Assembly: GCF_029087225.1 (NCBI RefSeq)
Contig: NZ_JARFJD010000014.1
Span: forward strand, 91,015-155,014
Source: Limnobacter olei
Lineage (GTDB): Bacteria; Pseudomonadota; Gammaproteobacteria; Burkholderiales; Burkholderiaceae_B
Length of the DNA stretch: 64,000 nucleotides
Direction of reading: 5' to 3'
Under the pieces are notes generated by a model. It saw only the letters and a list, made by a program, of their open reading frames with translations. It was not told where the DNA came from and made no database searches. The translations under genes and the position numbers were made by a program. Position 1 is the stretch's first letter. Each line of letters begins with the position of its first letter. This document shows, one piece after another, positions 17,356-25,829 of this stretch.

Positions 17356-17883
17356 TTACTGGTAAGCAATGTCAGAGCGACGGTTTTCAGCGTAAGCGGC
17401 TTCGTTGCTGCCTGTTGCTTTTGGCTTTTCTTTGCCGAAGCTGACTGTTTCAATTTGACCTTCTTTCACGCCCAAAGCCAACATCAGCGTTTTCACTGCG
17501 TCGGCGCGGCGCTGGCCCAAAGCCAGGTTGTACTCAGCGCCACCGCGTTCGTCGGTATTGCCTTGAATAACAACTTTGCGGTTGGGGTTGGCTACCAAGT
17601 ATTTGGCGTGGTTTTGAACCAGCTCACGGTACTCTGACTTAACAGTGTAGCTGTCGTAGTCGAAATACACGCTACGCTTGGCCAGCACGCCTTGAGGATC
17701 GTTCAGGGGATCGGCATCACCTGGGGTTACTGTGGGTACGGCGCGGCCGTCACCAGAACCAGGCGCTGTGCCGGTTTTTGATTCAACTGTAGGCTTGTCG
17801 TTCAAAGGAACGGCAGAGCTACAAGCGGCCAACACGGCCACCATTGCGGAAATTGCCAAATACTTGACCATTGAGTTTTTCAT
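17356..17883 (-). CDS. pal: Peptidoglycan-associated lipoprotein
   Basis: A 175-residue outer-membrane lipoprotein. The lipobox is VLAACSS. The OmpA-like domain has FDYDSYTV, the peptidoglycan-binding NTDERGGAEYNLALGQRRADAV (residues here split by the domain loop) and the C-terminal ENRRSDIAY. The start was set at 17883 because GGAG lies 7 nt upstream and would be inside the gene if an upstream TTG were used. Pal binds peptidoglycan and TolB. Confidence 0.96.
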   Translation of the reverse strand: MKNSMVKYLAISAMVAVLAACSSAVPLNDKPTVESKTGTAPGSGDGRAVPTVTPGDADPLNDPQGVLAKRSVYFDYDSYTVKSEYRELVQNHAKYLVANPNRKVVIQGNTDERGGAEYNLALGQRRADAVKTLMLALGVKEGQIETVSFGKEKPKATGSNEAAYAENRRSDIAYQ

Positions 17884-17940
17884 TTTTTTCTCCAAACCTA
17901 AAAAACGTTGAGTGTAAAACCATTTAAAACAAATTCAAAA

Positions 17941-19278
17941 TCAATCATTTATGAAGGGGCCCCAGGTGGGTTCCGAAATGTCAGCACCAGAACTGCTCAA
18001 GGTGTACTTGATTCGTCCGTCTTTTGACACCACGGCCAGGGTCCCTTTGCCGCCCGACTTGGTCGCATACAAAATGTAGCGGCCATTCGGTGCGAAGCTT
18101 GGGCTTTCGTCGCGCCCAGTATTTGTCAGAAGCATTTCTGTGCCACCTGCCAAATCCAGTGCGGCGATTCGAAATTGCCCGTCTCGACGAGTCACATAGG
18201 TCAATGTTTTGTCATCGGGACTAATTCGAGGCGAGATATTGTATCCACCTTCGAACGTTACGCGTGCCGCATCACCACCATTTGTGCTCATTCGATAAAT
18301 TTGTGGACCACCTCCTCGGTCAGAAGTGAAATAGATGCTTCGACCGTCGTGACTGTACGCGGGTTCGGTGTTGATTCCACCGGTATTGGTCAGTCGGTTC
18401 AGGCCTGATCCATCGGCATTCATCGAGAAAATTTGCGATCCACCATCTTTGGTCAGTACCACTGCAAGTTGTTGGCCATTGGCTGACCAGGCAGGCGCAC
18501 TGTTGCTGCCTTTGAAATTCGCCATTGCCTTGCGGCGACCTGTTGCAAGTGTGTGAACAAACACAACAGGTTTGCGCGTTTCGAAGGAAACATACGCAAG
18601 TTGCGTGCCGTCTGGCGACCAAGCTGGCGAAATAATGGGTTCTTTGGAGGCCAGCGCAACTTGTGGGTTGGCACCATCGGCATCCGCGATAATCAGGCGG
18701 TAGCGACCTGGGGCTTTTTCAACATAGGCCAGGCGCGTGGAAAACACACCTTTCTCGCCCAGCATTTTTTCGTACACAAAATCAGCAATTTTGTGGGCAT
18801 GCAGGCGCAAGGCTGAGGGTGCAATCACATAGCTGAATTTGCCGAGTGACTTTTGCTGGGCTGTGTCGTGCAGGTTAAAGCGCAAGTCCAACCGCCCGTC
18901 AGGCAGCTTTTTCACCGAACCCACGATCAGGGCATCCACTCCAATTGATTTCCAGGCAGAGGGGTCGATCAGCGTGGATTCATTCAATTCAACATTGCTG
19001 GTGGTGTTGATGGCCCGAAAAAAACCACTTCGCACCAAGTCGTCTTCAATCACCTTTTTGATGTCTTCAGGCAAACCTTGGTTGCCCTGGAAAGGTACTG
19101 CCGAGAATGCAATTTGATTGGTGCCCACCCCGGTGATGTCAATTTTCAGTTGTGCTTGCGCAGATATTGGTACTGCAGCAAACACAGCGACAGCCAGCAG
19201 GGCGCGCGCGGCTCGCTGCAGGCGAAGCCACAGCGTAGTTGTTGTTGGTAAATACATGGCTTGGTTGGCGTAGTTCAT
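17941..19278 (-). CDS. tolB: Tol-Pal system protein TolB
   Basis: A 445-residue periplasmic protein. A long N-terminal signal region ends near residue 42 (PISAQAQ). An N-terminal alpha/beta domain is followed by a six-bladed beta-propeller with WSPDGTQLAYVSFE-type repeats (about 210-430). TolB connects TolA and Pal. It starts 14 nt after tolA and ends 57 nt before pal. Confidence 0.96.
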   Translation of the reverse strand: MNYANQAMYLPTTTTLWLRLQRAARALLAVAVFAAVPISAQAQLKIDITGVGTNQIAFSAVPFQGNQGLPEDIKKVIEDDLVRSGFFRAINTTSNVELNESTLIDPSAWKSIGVDALIVGSVKKLPDGRLDLRFNLHDTAQQKSLGKFSYVIAPSALRLHAHKIADFVYEKMLGEKGVFSTRLAYVEKAPGRYRLIIADADGANPQVALASKEPIISPAWSPDGTQLAYVSFETRKPVVFVHTLATGRRKAMANFKGSNSAPAWSANGQQLAVVLTKDGGSQIFSMNADGSGLNRLTNTGGINTEPAYSHDGRSIYFTSDRGGGPQIYRMSTNGGDAARVTFEGGYNISPRISPDDKTLTYVTRRDGQFRIAALDLAGGTEMLLTNTGRDESPSFAPNGRYILYATKSGGKGTLAVVSKDGRIKYTLSSSGADISEPTWGPFIND

Positions 19279-19292
19279 TGTTTCACTATGAA

Positions 19293-20198
19293 TTAAACGT
19301 CTTTTGGACGGAATGAGAGGACAAGCACTGGTTCAACTGAACCGTCTTCGGCCCTGGGTAGCGGGCTGGAGCGCTGCAAGGCGCGCTCCACAGCGCTGTC
19401 CCACGCTGGCAACCCACTGCTTTTTTTCTGTGTGATAGAGACAATCTCCCCATTGGGAAGTTGCTTGACCTCGAACACTGCTTCCGGGTTTCCGTCGACG
19501 GTGTCGGCCCCGGGAAACACCAGTTTACTGCGTACATATTGCCGAATTCGGTCACTGTACAGCGCTTTGTTTCGACTGGTGCCGGCAGAGGTGCTACCGG
19601 TATTGGGTGCTCCACCCATAATGCGCGCAAGCTCTTCCTGGCGAAGTTTCTTGGCCACTTCAGGATCAATTTTGGGCTCTGGCTTCTTCGGCTCAGGCTT
19701 GGGTTCAGGTTTTTTCGGCTCTGGCTTTGGCTCTGGCTTTTTTGGTTCCGGCTTGGGCTCGGGTTTTTGCGGCTCAGGCTTAGGCTCGGGCTTCTTCTTG
19801 GGCTCGGGTTTGGGCAATTCGATATCGGCTTTGGGTGGCTCCACTGGCCTGGGTGGCGGCGGTGTTTCCACCACAGGCTTCGGTGGCTCGGGTTCTGGCA
19901 CTGGTTCAGGTTTGGGCTGCTGCACGGCAATTGGCTCATTGGCCGGCATTTCAGACCACAACACTGCTTCAAATGCAGCCGGTTCCTCGGTGTTCCAGTT
20001 CAAGCCCACCACAAAAAACGCCACCAAAGTTAAATGCGCAATCACCGAAACAGTCAGCCCAGCCTTCTCGCCAGTGTGGTCCACCGGGGGGTCAAGGCGT
20101 GCCTCAAGCCCGCTTTCCTTGCTCATTTTGGAAAGCAATGCTTGGTGGGCTGGTGTGAATTCCCAGCCGTTGCGTGGTCGGGTTAAGTCTGCGCTCAT
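19293..20198 (-). CDS. tolA: TolA with a Pro-Glu-Pro-Lys spacer
   Basis: A 301-residue inner-membrane energy transducer. One membrane segment (about 49-67) has Ser51 and His55 in the SxxxH pattern that engages TolQR. A Pro/Lys/Glu spacer (about 95-178) includes four 9-residue repeats. The C-terminal TolA/TonB domain is about residues 212-301 (YSDRIRQYVRSKL, VFEVKQLPNGEIV). The helical, Ala/Lys-rich domain II of E. coli TolA is absent, so the spacer is TonB-like. Position between tolR and tolB makes TolA the right call. The ATG overlaps the tolR stop (ATGA). Confidence 0.93.
   Translation of the reverse strand: MSADLTRPRNGWEFTPAHQALLSKMSKESGLEARLDPPVDHTGEKAGLTVSVIAHLTLVAFFVVGLNWNTEEPAAFEAVLWSEMPANEPIAVQQPKPEPVPEPEPPKPVVETPPPPRPVEPPKADIELPKPEPKKKPEPKPEPQKPEPKPEPKKPEPKPEPKKPEPKPEPKKPEPKIDPEVAKKLRQEELARIMGGAPNTGSTSAGTSRNKALYSDRIRQYVRSKLVFPGADTVDGNPEAVFEVKQLPNGEIVSITQKKSSGLPAWDSAVERALQRSSPLPRAEDGSVEPVLVLSFRPKDV
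19671..19778 (-). repeat. Four 27-nt tandem repeats within tolA
   Basis: Residues 141-176 of TolA are four consecutive 9-residue units of the form PEPKKPEPK (the first has Q for K). The 27-nt units are near-identical in DNA, so copy number could change by slippage or recombination. Confidence 0.85.
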
Positions 20199-20623
20199 TT
20201 GCTTTTCGGTTTCACCAGCAGGCCGACTTTCTGGATTTGTGCGTTCTGCAAAGCATCCATTGCATCAACCACGGCCTGATACTGAATGGCTTTCTCGGCT
20301 GAAATGACCACAGGGCGATCGGGCTCGTCGGCCTGCAATTTTTTCACTTCAGCAGCCAGGTTTTCCAAAGTCACTTCGGTGGTTTTATTGGTTTTCATGT
20401 CCTTGACCAGCAAATTGCCCACCTGGCGTACAGTCACTTCGATGGGGCGCATTTGCTTGGGGGGATTGGTGTTGGCCATGGATGGCAAATCAATCACAGA
20501 CGGAGTAATCATTGGGGCCGTGACCATGAAAATGATCAGCAACACCAACATCACGTCAATGTAGGGCACTACATTGATCTCGTTCATGGCGCGTCTGGAT
20601 TTTCGTCCAAGTTCGGCTTTCAT
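20195..20623 (-). CDS. tolR: Biopolymer transporter TolR
   Basis: A 142-residue ExbD/TolR protein. One membrane helix follows a short cytoplasmic N-terminus; the proton-path aspartate is Asp23 in VPYIDVMLVLL. A periplasmic domain follows. With TolQ it forms the proton-driven motor energising TolA. It starts 55 nt after tolQ and overlaps tolA by 4 nt. Confidence 0.95.
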   Translation of the reverse strand: MKAELGRKSRRAMNEINVVPYIDVMLVLLIIFMVTAPMITPSVIDLPSMANTNPPKQMRPIEVTVRQVGNLLVKDMKTNKTTEVTLENLAAEVKKLQADEPDRPVVISAEKAIQYQAVVDAMDALQNAQIQKVGLLVKPKSK

Positions 20624-20678
20624 CGATTAAATTTCCTGTTGCTCATTGCTGGTGTCGTTGCTGCCATTCGTGCTGCGA

Positions 20679-21356
20679 TTAGTGTTGGCGTTGCAGAATG
20701 TTCAAAAATTCTTCAACGAAAGATTCAAACTGGGTAGACAAGCGATCAATGTCATTGGCGTAGCGGTTGTAAGCCACCACGGCTGGAATGGCGGCGAAAA
20801 GACCAATTGCGGTAGCAATCAGCGCTTCGGCAATGCCCGGTGCTACTGAGGCCAGGGTGGCTTGTTGCACATTGGCCAAGCCCACGAAGGCATGCATGAT
20901 GCCCCACACCGTGCCGAACAGGCCAATGTAGGGGCTGACGGAACCGGCCGACGCGAGGAAGGGCAAGTTGCGTTCCAGAATTTCATTCTCGCGCTGGAAT
21001 GCGGCTTTCATGGCGCGGCGGGCACCGTCGATGATCAGGGAATAATCTGTTAAACCCTTTTTGTCGCGGGCGCGAAGAAACTCGCTCATGCCAGCCTCGA
21101 AAATACGTTCAAGCGGGCCTGCATCGTTGCGGCGCATGCCGGCGCGTTGAAACAGGGTATTCAGGTCTCCGCCCGACCAGAATTCTTCTTCAAATTTGTC
21201 GGCCTGTTGCTTGGTGCGCTTCAATACGGCCCATTTTTTGAAAATGGTGGCCCATGAAATGAGGGAAATCATGACCAGAATCAGCATGACCAACTGGACA
21301 ACCAGGCTGGCCTCTGCGATCAGGGAAATGAACGACATGTCGGTAGAGATATCCAT
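20679..21356 (-). CDS. tolQ: TolQ, proton channel subunit
   Basis: A 225-residue MotA/TolQ/ExbB protein with three membrane segments. The first is near 11-33, and the second and third surround PYIGLFGTVWGIMHAF and VAPGIAEALIATAIGLFAAIPAVVAYN, the family core. TolQ pentamers surround the TolR dimer. The ATG at 21356 is preferred to an upstream TTG; GGA lies 7-9 nt before it. It is the second gene of the operon, 43 nt after ybgC. Confidence 0.95.
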   Translation of the reverse strand: MDISTDMSFISLIAEASLVVQLVMLILVMISLISWATIFKKWAVLKRTKQQADKFEEEFWSGGDLNTLFQRAGMRRNDAGPLERIFEAGMSEFLRARDKKGLTDYSLIIDGARRAMKAAFQRENEILERNLPFLASAGSVSPYIGLFGTVWGIMHAFVGLANVQQATLASVAPGIAEALIATAIGLFAAIPAVVAYNRYANDIDRLSTQFESFVEEFLNILQRQH

Positions 21357-21399
21357 TAACAATCCGCGGTAAGGAAAATGATTTGTTTCTTGTAACGCA

Positions 21400-21804
21400 C
21401 TACGGCATCAATTGGTTGAGTTGTTGATACACAGCGGGGGGTATTGCGCTGGGTTTCAAGGTTTCCGTGTTGACACAGCCCACCTTGGTTTTACCCTCGC
21501 ACAGCACCTCGCCGTTGCGCGTTACGATTTGCTTGAAGACTGCGGAAACTCGCTTAAGTTCAGTGAGTTCCACTGATATTTCAAGTACATCCTCAAGTTT
21601 AGCAGAGCGAAGGTAGTTCAATTCTGTTCGGCTGACAACGAACACCAAATGATGGTCGTTCATCAGCGATTTCATGCCGATACTTTGCTGCAGGAACCAT
21701 TCACTTCGTGCCCGCTCCATGAATTTGAGGTAATTGCCGTAATAAACAATGCCCCCGGCATCGGTGTCTTCAAAATAAACGCGCAGAGAGTACTTGAATG
21801 TCAT
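21400..21804 (-). CDS. ybgC: Acyl-CoA thioesterase YbgC
   Basis: A 134-residue hotdog-fold thioesterase that opens the Tol-Pal operon in many proteobacteria. The active-site region YFEDTDAGGIVYYGNYLKF contains the catalytic aspartate (Asp15) of the 4-hydroxybenzoyl-CoA thioesterase type. It hydrolyses acyl-CoA and is linked to phospholipid metabolism in other species. A perfect 18-bp palindrome lies 22 nt upstream of its start, in the divergent spacer shared with the wax ester synthase gene. Confidence 0.94.
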   Translation of the reverse strand: MTFKYSLRVYFEDTDAGGIVYYGNYLKFMERARSEWFLQQSIGMKSLMNDHHLVFVVSRTELNYLRSAKLEDVLEISVELTELKRVSAVFKQIVTRNGEVLCEGKTKVGCVNTETLKPSAIPPAVYQQLNQLMP

Positions 21805-21825
21805 GAAATGGCCCGTCTCTAGTAT

Positions 21826-21843
21826 GCTTACAATATTGTAAGC
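21826..21843. promoter_or_regulatory. Perfect 18-bp palindrome, candidate operator
   Basis: GCTTACAATATTGTAAGC is exactly self-complementary with no loop, which suits a dimeric regulator better than an RNA hairpin. It lies 22 nt upstream of ybgC and 98 nt upstream of the divergent wax ester synthase gene, so it could control the tol operon, the lipid gene or both. No regulator is assigned. Confidence 0.5.
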
Positions 21844-21940
21844 AGGAGTAGGGCTCTCCTTCGGGGATGTGGGATCCTGCCACTATTAAATTAATTAAAT
21901 ATTCACATTCAAATAACAATGAGAAGCGGAGACCACTGAC

Positions 21941-23482
21941 ATGGCGAGAAATATCCCGTTGCTGGATGCATCCTGGCTGTACGTCGAATCAAAAGAAGCG
22001 CCCATGCACGTAGGCAGCATGGCAATTTTCACTGTGCCAGAGGGCGAAACCCCCCAACAAGCCGTTGGTCGGATCGTTCAGTTGCTGCGAAACTCCGTGG
22101 AGTTTGCACCGCCTTTCAATTACCGTTTGTCCAGCCCCCGCTTGTTGACCTTGATGCCCAAATGGATTGAGGCTGACAAAATTGATCTGGATTATCACTT
22201 CCGTCACAGCGCTTTGCCGGCACCTGGCGGTGAACGCGAATTGGGTACACTGATTTCCCGTCTGCATTCTCACCCTCTGGATTTTCGAAAGCCGCTGTGG
22301 GAAATGCACCTGATTGAAGGCCTTTACGGCAATCGTTTTGCCTTGTACACCAAAATGCACCATTCGCTGATGGACGGTGTGGGTGGTATGCGTTTGATGG
22401 AGCGCATTTTTGGCAAGTCTGCAAAAGAAAGTATGTCGCTGCCTGCCCCTTGGTCTGTTGGCACCATTAGCCGAAAGAAAAAGAACACCGAACCCCAGCA
22501 CTTCGCGGACCAGGCTCGGGAAGCCTGGGAGGCTGCCAAGCTCAGTGGACAGTCTTTGCCTGCCGCGGGCCGTGCACTCATGGATTTAATGCGAGAAGCG
22601 GTCAAGCCAACCGACCCGGCTTTGGCCACACCATTTTCAGGCCCGAAATCAATTGTGAACAAGCGCGTGGGTGGAGCCCGCCGACTGGCCACTCAAACAT
22701 ATCCGCTAGAGCGTATTCGTGCCGTGGCCGAGGCGGCCAAGGTGAGTGTGAACGATATTTTTCTGGCGATTTGCTCGAGTTCCATTCGTCGTTATTTGCT
22801 GGAACGCGATGCATTGCCGTCCGAGTCGTTGACAGCCGGTTTGCCTGTGTCCGTGCGCCCGGCCGACGACCTGGATGGCGGCAATGCGATCAGTTTTATT
22901 ATCGCAAACCTGTACACCACGGAAAGTGATCCTCTGACTCGTTTGAAGGAAATTCGTCGTTCGACGCAATTGGCCAAGGCCAATTTGCAGGCCATGCCCA
23001 AAGAAGCGATCAACAACTACACCATCATGTTGATGGCGCCGATGATGTTGCAGCTGGTGTCAGGCCTGGGTGGCTTGACACGTCCGATTTTCAACACGGT
23101 AATTTCAAATGTACCGGGCCCCTCACGCGACCTGTATTTCTCGGGTTGTCGTTTGGAGCAGTTCTACCCAATCTCCTTGATTCCGCACGGGCAAGCCTTA
23201 AACATCACTGTGGTGAGTTATTCAGGCCAGTTCAATGTGGCGTTTACCGGCGATCACGATGCCTTGCCTTCCATGCAGCGTTTGTCGGTGTACACCGGCG
23301 AGGCACTGGAAGAGCTTGAAGCCGCGTTGGGCGTGACGTGGGAAAGCAAGAAGGTTGAGCCGATTGTTTCTAGCAAGGAAAGCACTGAAAAGCGACCCGT
23401 AGCGGCGAAGAAACCGGCGGTGCGAAAGCAAGCCACGGCGAGGGTGGGTGCAAGTAAGCCGGTGAAACCGGCTGAGGACTGA
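21941..23482 (+). CDS. Wax ester synthase/diacylglycerol acyltransferase
   Basis: A 513-residue bifunctional WS/DGAT that transfers acyl groups from acyl-CoA to fatty alcohols or diacylglycerol to make storage lipid. The catalytic HHSLMDG motif is at residues 140-146 (His141 and Asp145 by family), after PLWEMHLIEG. The C-terminal DUF1298 part includes NVPGP and ends near residue 460. The last 50 residues are Lys/Ala/Pro-rich and basic, outside the catalytic fold. GGAGA precedes the ATG. It stands alone on the plus strand, convergent with ruvB. Confidence 0.92.
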   Translation: MARNIPLLDASWLYVESKEAPMHVGSMAIFTVPEGETPQQAVGRIVQLLRNSVEFAPPFNYRLSSPRLLTLMPKWIEADKIDLDYHFRHSALPAPGGERELGTLISRLHSHPLDFRKPLWEMHLIEGLYGNRFALYTKMHHSLMDGVGGMRLMERIFGKSAKESMSLPAPWSVGTISRKKKNTEPQHFADQAREAWEAAKLSGQSLPAAGRALMDLMREAVKPTDPALATPFSGPKSIVNKRVGGARRLATQTYPLERIRAVAEAAKVSVNDIFLAICSSSIRRYLLERDALPSESLTAGLPVSVRPADDLDGGNAISFIIANLYTTESDPLTRLKEIRRSTQLAKANLQAMPKEAINNYTIMLMAPMMLQLVSGLGGLTRPIFNTVISNVPGPSRDLYFSGCRLEQFYPISLIPHGQALNITVVSYSGQFNVAFTGDHDALPSMQRLSVYTGEALEELEAALGVTWESKKVEPIVSSKESTEKRPVAAKKPAVRKQATARVGASKPVKPAED

Positions 23483-23529
23483 TTGGAACTTCGCTGCTGA
23501 GTTGGCGAAGGAAACCTGCAGCCCAAGGC

Positions 23530-24585
23530 CTACAACAAATCGCCTTGCTGTGGGTTTGCTGCATGCGTGCCCGCCAAACTGGCCGGTGCGCTCAAACCAA
23601 AGTGTGCGTAAGTATTCAAGGTTGCAATGCGGCCACGAGGCGTGCGTTGAATGTAGCCTTGCTGAATCAGATAGGGTTCAATCACGTCCTCGATCGTGTC
23701 TTTTTCCTCACCAATTGCAGCGGCTACACTTTCAAGCCCTACCGGCCCGCCACCAAATTTGTGGATGATGGTTTCCAGTAATCGGCGATCCATCGGATCC
23801 AGGCCCACTTTGTCCACGTCGAGCATGCTTAGGGCAGCATCGGCCACAGCAGAAGTAATCACGCCATCGGCTTTCACCTGCGCATAATCGCGAACGCGGC
23901 GCAGTAGGCGGTTGGCGATGCGTGGCGTGCCGCGTGAGCGGCGTGCAATTTCCAGGCAACCGGAGGCCTCTGCCGGAGTGTCCAGCAAATTGGCTGAACG
24001 AGCCACAATGCGCGAAAGCTCTTCGGGGGTGTAAAACTCAAGCCGGGACACAATGCCAAACCGGTCGCGCAGCGGGTTGGTCAACATGCCGGCACGGGTG
24101 GTGGCACCCACCAGCGTGAAAGGCTGCAAATCGAGTTTCACGCTTCGAGCCGCTGGCCCTTCGCCAATCATAATGTCGATTTGATAGTCTTCCAGTGCGG
24201 GATACAAAATTTCTTCTACCACAGGCGACAATCTGTGAATTTCATCGATGAACAACACATCGTTGGCTTCAAGGTTGGTCAGCAATGCCGCCAAGTCGCC
24301 TGGGCGTTCAAGCACCGGGCCTGAAGTTTGGCGCAGGTTTACACCCATTTCGCGGGCCAAAATATGGGCCAGTGTGGTTTTGCCCAAGCCGGGCGGGCCG
24401 AACAGCAACACGTGATCGAGTGCTTCTTTGCGCGCGCGCGCCGCTGCGATAAAGATATCGAGTTGATCGCGAATTTTCTGTTGCCCCACATATTCGTCCA
24501 AATGCTTGGGGCGCAATGCGCGCTCAAAGGCTTCTTCGGCGGGAGTGGTTTTGCTTGGGCTGATGAGGCGATCGGGTTCAATCAT
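23530..24585 (-). CDS. ruvB: Holliday junction helicase subunit RuvB
   Basis: A 351-residue AAA+ motor that drives branch migration with RuvA. Walker A is [11 protein letters not shown] near residues 63-73 and Walker B is DEIHRL. The C-terminal winged helix contains TPRGR. The N-terminal [14 protein letters not shown] is typical. It is the last gene of the ruvCAB series, 15 nt after ruvA. Confidence 0.98.
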   Translation of the reverse strand: MIEPDRLISPSKTTPAEEAFERALRPKHLDEYVGQQKIRDQLDIFIAAARARKEALDHVLLFGPPGLGKTTLAHILAREMGVNLRQTSGPVLERPGDLAALLTNLEANDVLFIDEIHRLSPVVEEILYPALEDYQIDIMIGEGPAARSVKLDLQPFTLVGATTRAGMLTNPLRDRFGIVSRLEFYTPEELSRIVARSANLLDTPAEASGCLEIARRSRGTPRIANRLLRRVRDYAQVKADGVITSAVADAALSMLDVDKVGLDPMDRRLLETIIHKFGGGPVGLESVAAAIGEEKDTIEDVIEPYLIQQGYIQRTPRGRIATLNTYAHFGLSAPASLAGTHAANPQQGDLL

Positions 24586-24600
24586 TGTGGATTATCTCGG

Positions 24601-25191
24601 TTAGCCTTTTGACAAATTGCGTAGTGCCAGCTTCAAGCCATCAGTAACACTGGTGCCCTCGGGCAGACCCTTGCAGGCCAGCGTGGCCTCTTTGTCAGAA
24701 TAACCCAGTGCGCACAGGGCTTGAACAATTTCGCTTTGATTTCCAATTGGCAGTGGCATGCCTTCTGCAATGTTGGCGGTGCCGCCCAGTGCCACAATTT
24801 GTCCTTTCAGTTCCAATAACAAACGTTCAGCTGTTTTCTTGCCAATGCCGGGAATTTTCACCAACCGCGCTGTTTCCTGGCTTTGTACGGCCAGCAGAAA
24901 GTCGTGGGTGGAAATAGACGACAAAATGGCCAAGGCAGTTCGCGGGCCAATGCCTGACACCTTGATCAAGGTTTTGAACAGGTTTTTTTCCGCAATGTTT
25001 TGAAAGCCGTACAGGGTGTGTGCGTCTTCGCGAACAACCAGATGAGTAAGTAAGGTGCAAATGCCATTAATTTCCGGCAAGTTGAACAACGTGCTCATGG
25101 GTACCTGCAGTTCATAGCCAACACCTTGAACATCGACCAGAACCCAGGGTGCATTTTTTTCGAGCAAAGTGCCTTTCAGGCGACCAATCAT
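24601..25191 (-). CDS. ruvA: Holliday junction branch migration protein RuvA
   Basis: A 196-residue junction-binding protein. It begins MIGRLKGTL, with an OB fold (1-64), tandem helix-hairpin-helix motifs ([13 protein letters not shown] and [12 protein letters not shown]) and a C-terminal RuvB-contacting domain (ALGYSDKEA). Length fits the family. It lies 62 nt after ruvC. Confidence 0.98.
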   Translation of the reverse strand: MIGRLKGTLLEKNAPWVLVDVQGVGYELQVPMSTLFNLPEINGICTLLTHLVVREDAHTLYGFQNIAEKNLFKTLIKVSGIGPRTALAILSSISTHDFLLAVQSQETARLVKIPGIGKKTAERLLLELKGQIVALGGTANIAEGMPLPIGNQSEIVQALCALGYSDKEATLACKGLPEGTSVTDGLKLALRNLSKG

Positions 25192-25253
25192 TGCAGTTTC
25201 TCCACACTGTTCATAATCACAGTAAACTGAATTTGATTATACGCCAAGCGAAT

Positions 25254-25802
25254 TCATTTCCAGCTGGTGCGACCCTTTCGGGTGCGGGTTTTGAAAATAC
25301 TGGTCGGCAGGTCTTTGGCTGCCAATGCACCCAACAGTTTGCTGCTTTGTGCGTGGGTTAAGGCCGCGGCCAAGGCATCGGCTGCATCGGCGGAAGGGTG
25401 GGCTGGCAGCTTAAGCAAACGTTTCACCATTTCCTGCACCTGTTCTTTATTGGCTTTGCCATGCCCAACAATTGCTTGCTTGATTTGCAAGGCCGTGTAT
25501 TCAGTTACTGCGAGCCCACTGTGGGTGAGTGCGGTGAGCACCGCACCACGTGCTTGCCCAAGCAGCAACGTTGATTGCGGGTTCACGTTCACAAACACTT
25601 TTTCAACTACGGCCACTTGGGGTTTGTACAGATCGGCCAGTTCGCAAAGCCCAGTGAACAGGGTGTGTAAACGGTCGGGCAGGGAAGCGTCAGAGTTAGA
25701 GCGGATCACGCCACTGGCCACGTAAATCTGTTGGCTTTCAATGATATCGACCACGCCGTAACCGGTGATGCGCAGGCCTGGGTCTATGCCAAGTATGCGC
25801 AT
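25254..25802 (-). CDS. ruvC: Holliday junction resolvase RuvC
   Basis: A 182-residue RNase H-fold resolvase. Acidic active-site residues are in [10 protein letters not shown] (Asp7), VVEKVFVN (Glu) and [11 protein letters not shown] (the C-terminal Asp pair). The ATG at 25802 was preferred to a GTG immediately before it. It is 27 nt downstream of purH in the dusB-fis-purH-ruvCAB run. Confidence 0.97.
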   Translation of the reverse strand: MRILGIDPGLRITGYGVVDIIESQQIYVASGVIRSNSDASLPDRLHTLFTGLCELADLYKPQVAVVEKVFVNVNPQSTLLLGQARGAVLTALTHSGLAVTEYTALQIKQAIVGHGKANKEQVQEMVKRLLKLPAHPSADAADALAAALTHAQSSKLLGALAAKDLPTSIFKTRTRKGRTSWK

Positions 25803-25829
25803 CACTGCTGAGGGTGTGTGGTGTTGAAA

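Noticed and set aside
19293-20198. The tolA gene as tonB
   Set aside because: The spacer is TonB-like, but the position between tolR and tolB and the C-terminal domain favour TolA.
19432-20307. Glycine/serine-rich plus-strand frame opposite tolA
   Set aside because: The Gly-rich repeats are the complement of the PEPK-coding repeats of tolA, not a real protein.
23489-23510. CTTCGC/GCGAAG hairpin between the wax ester synthase and ruvB as a terminator
   Set aside because: The 6-bp stem lacks a T tract on either strand.
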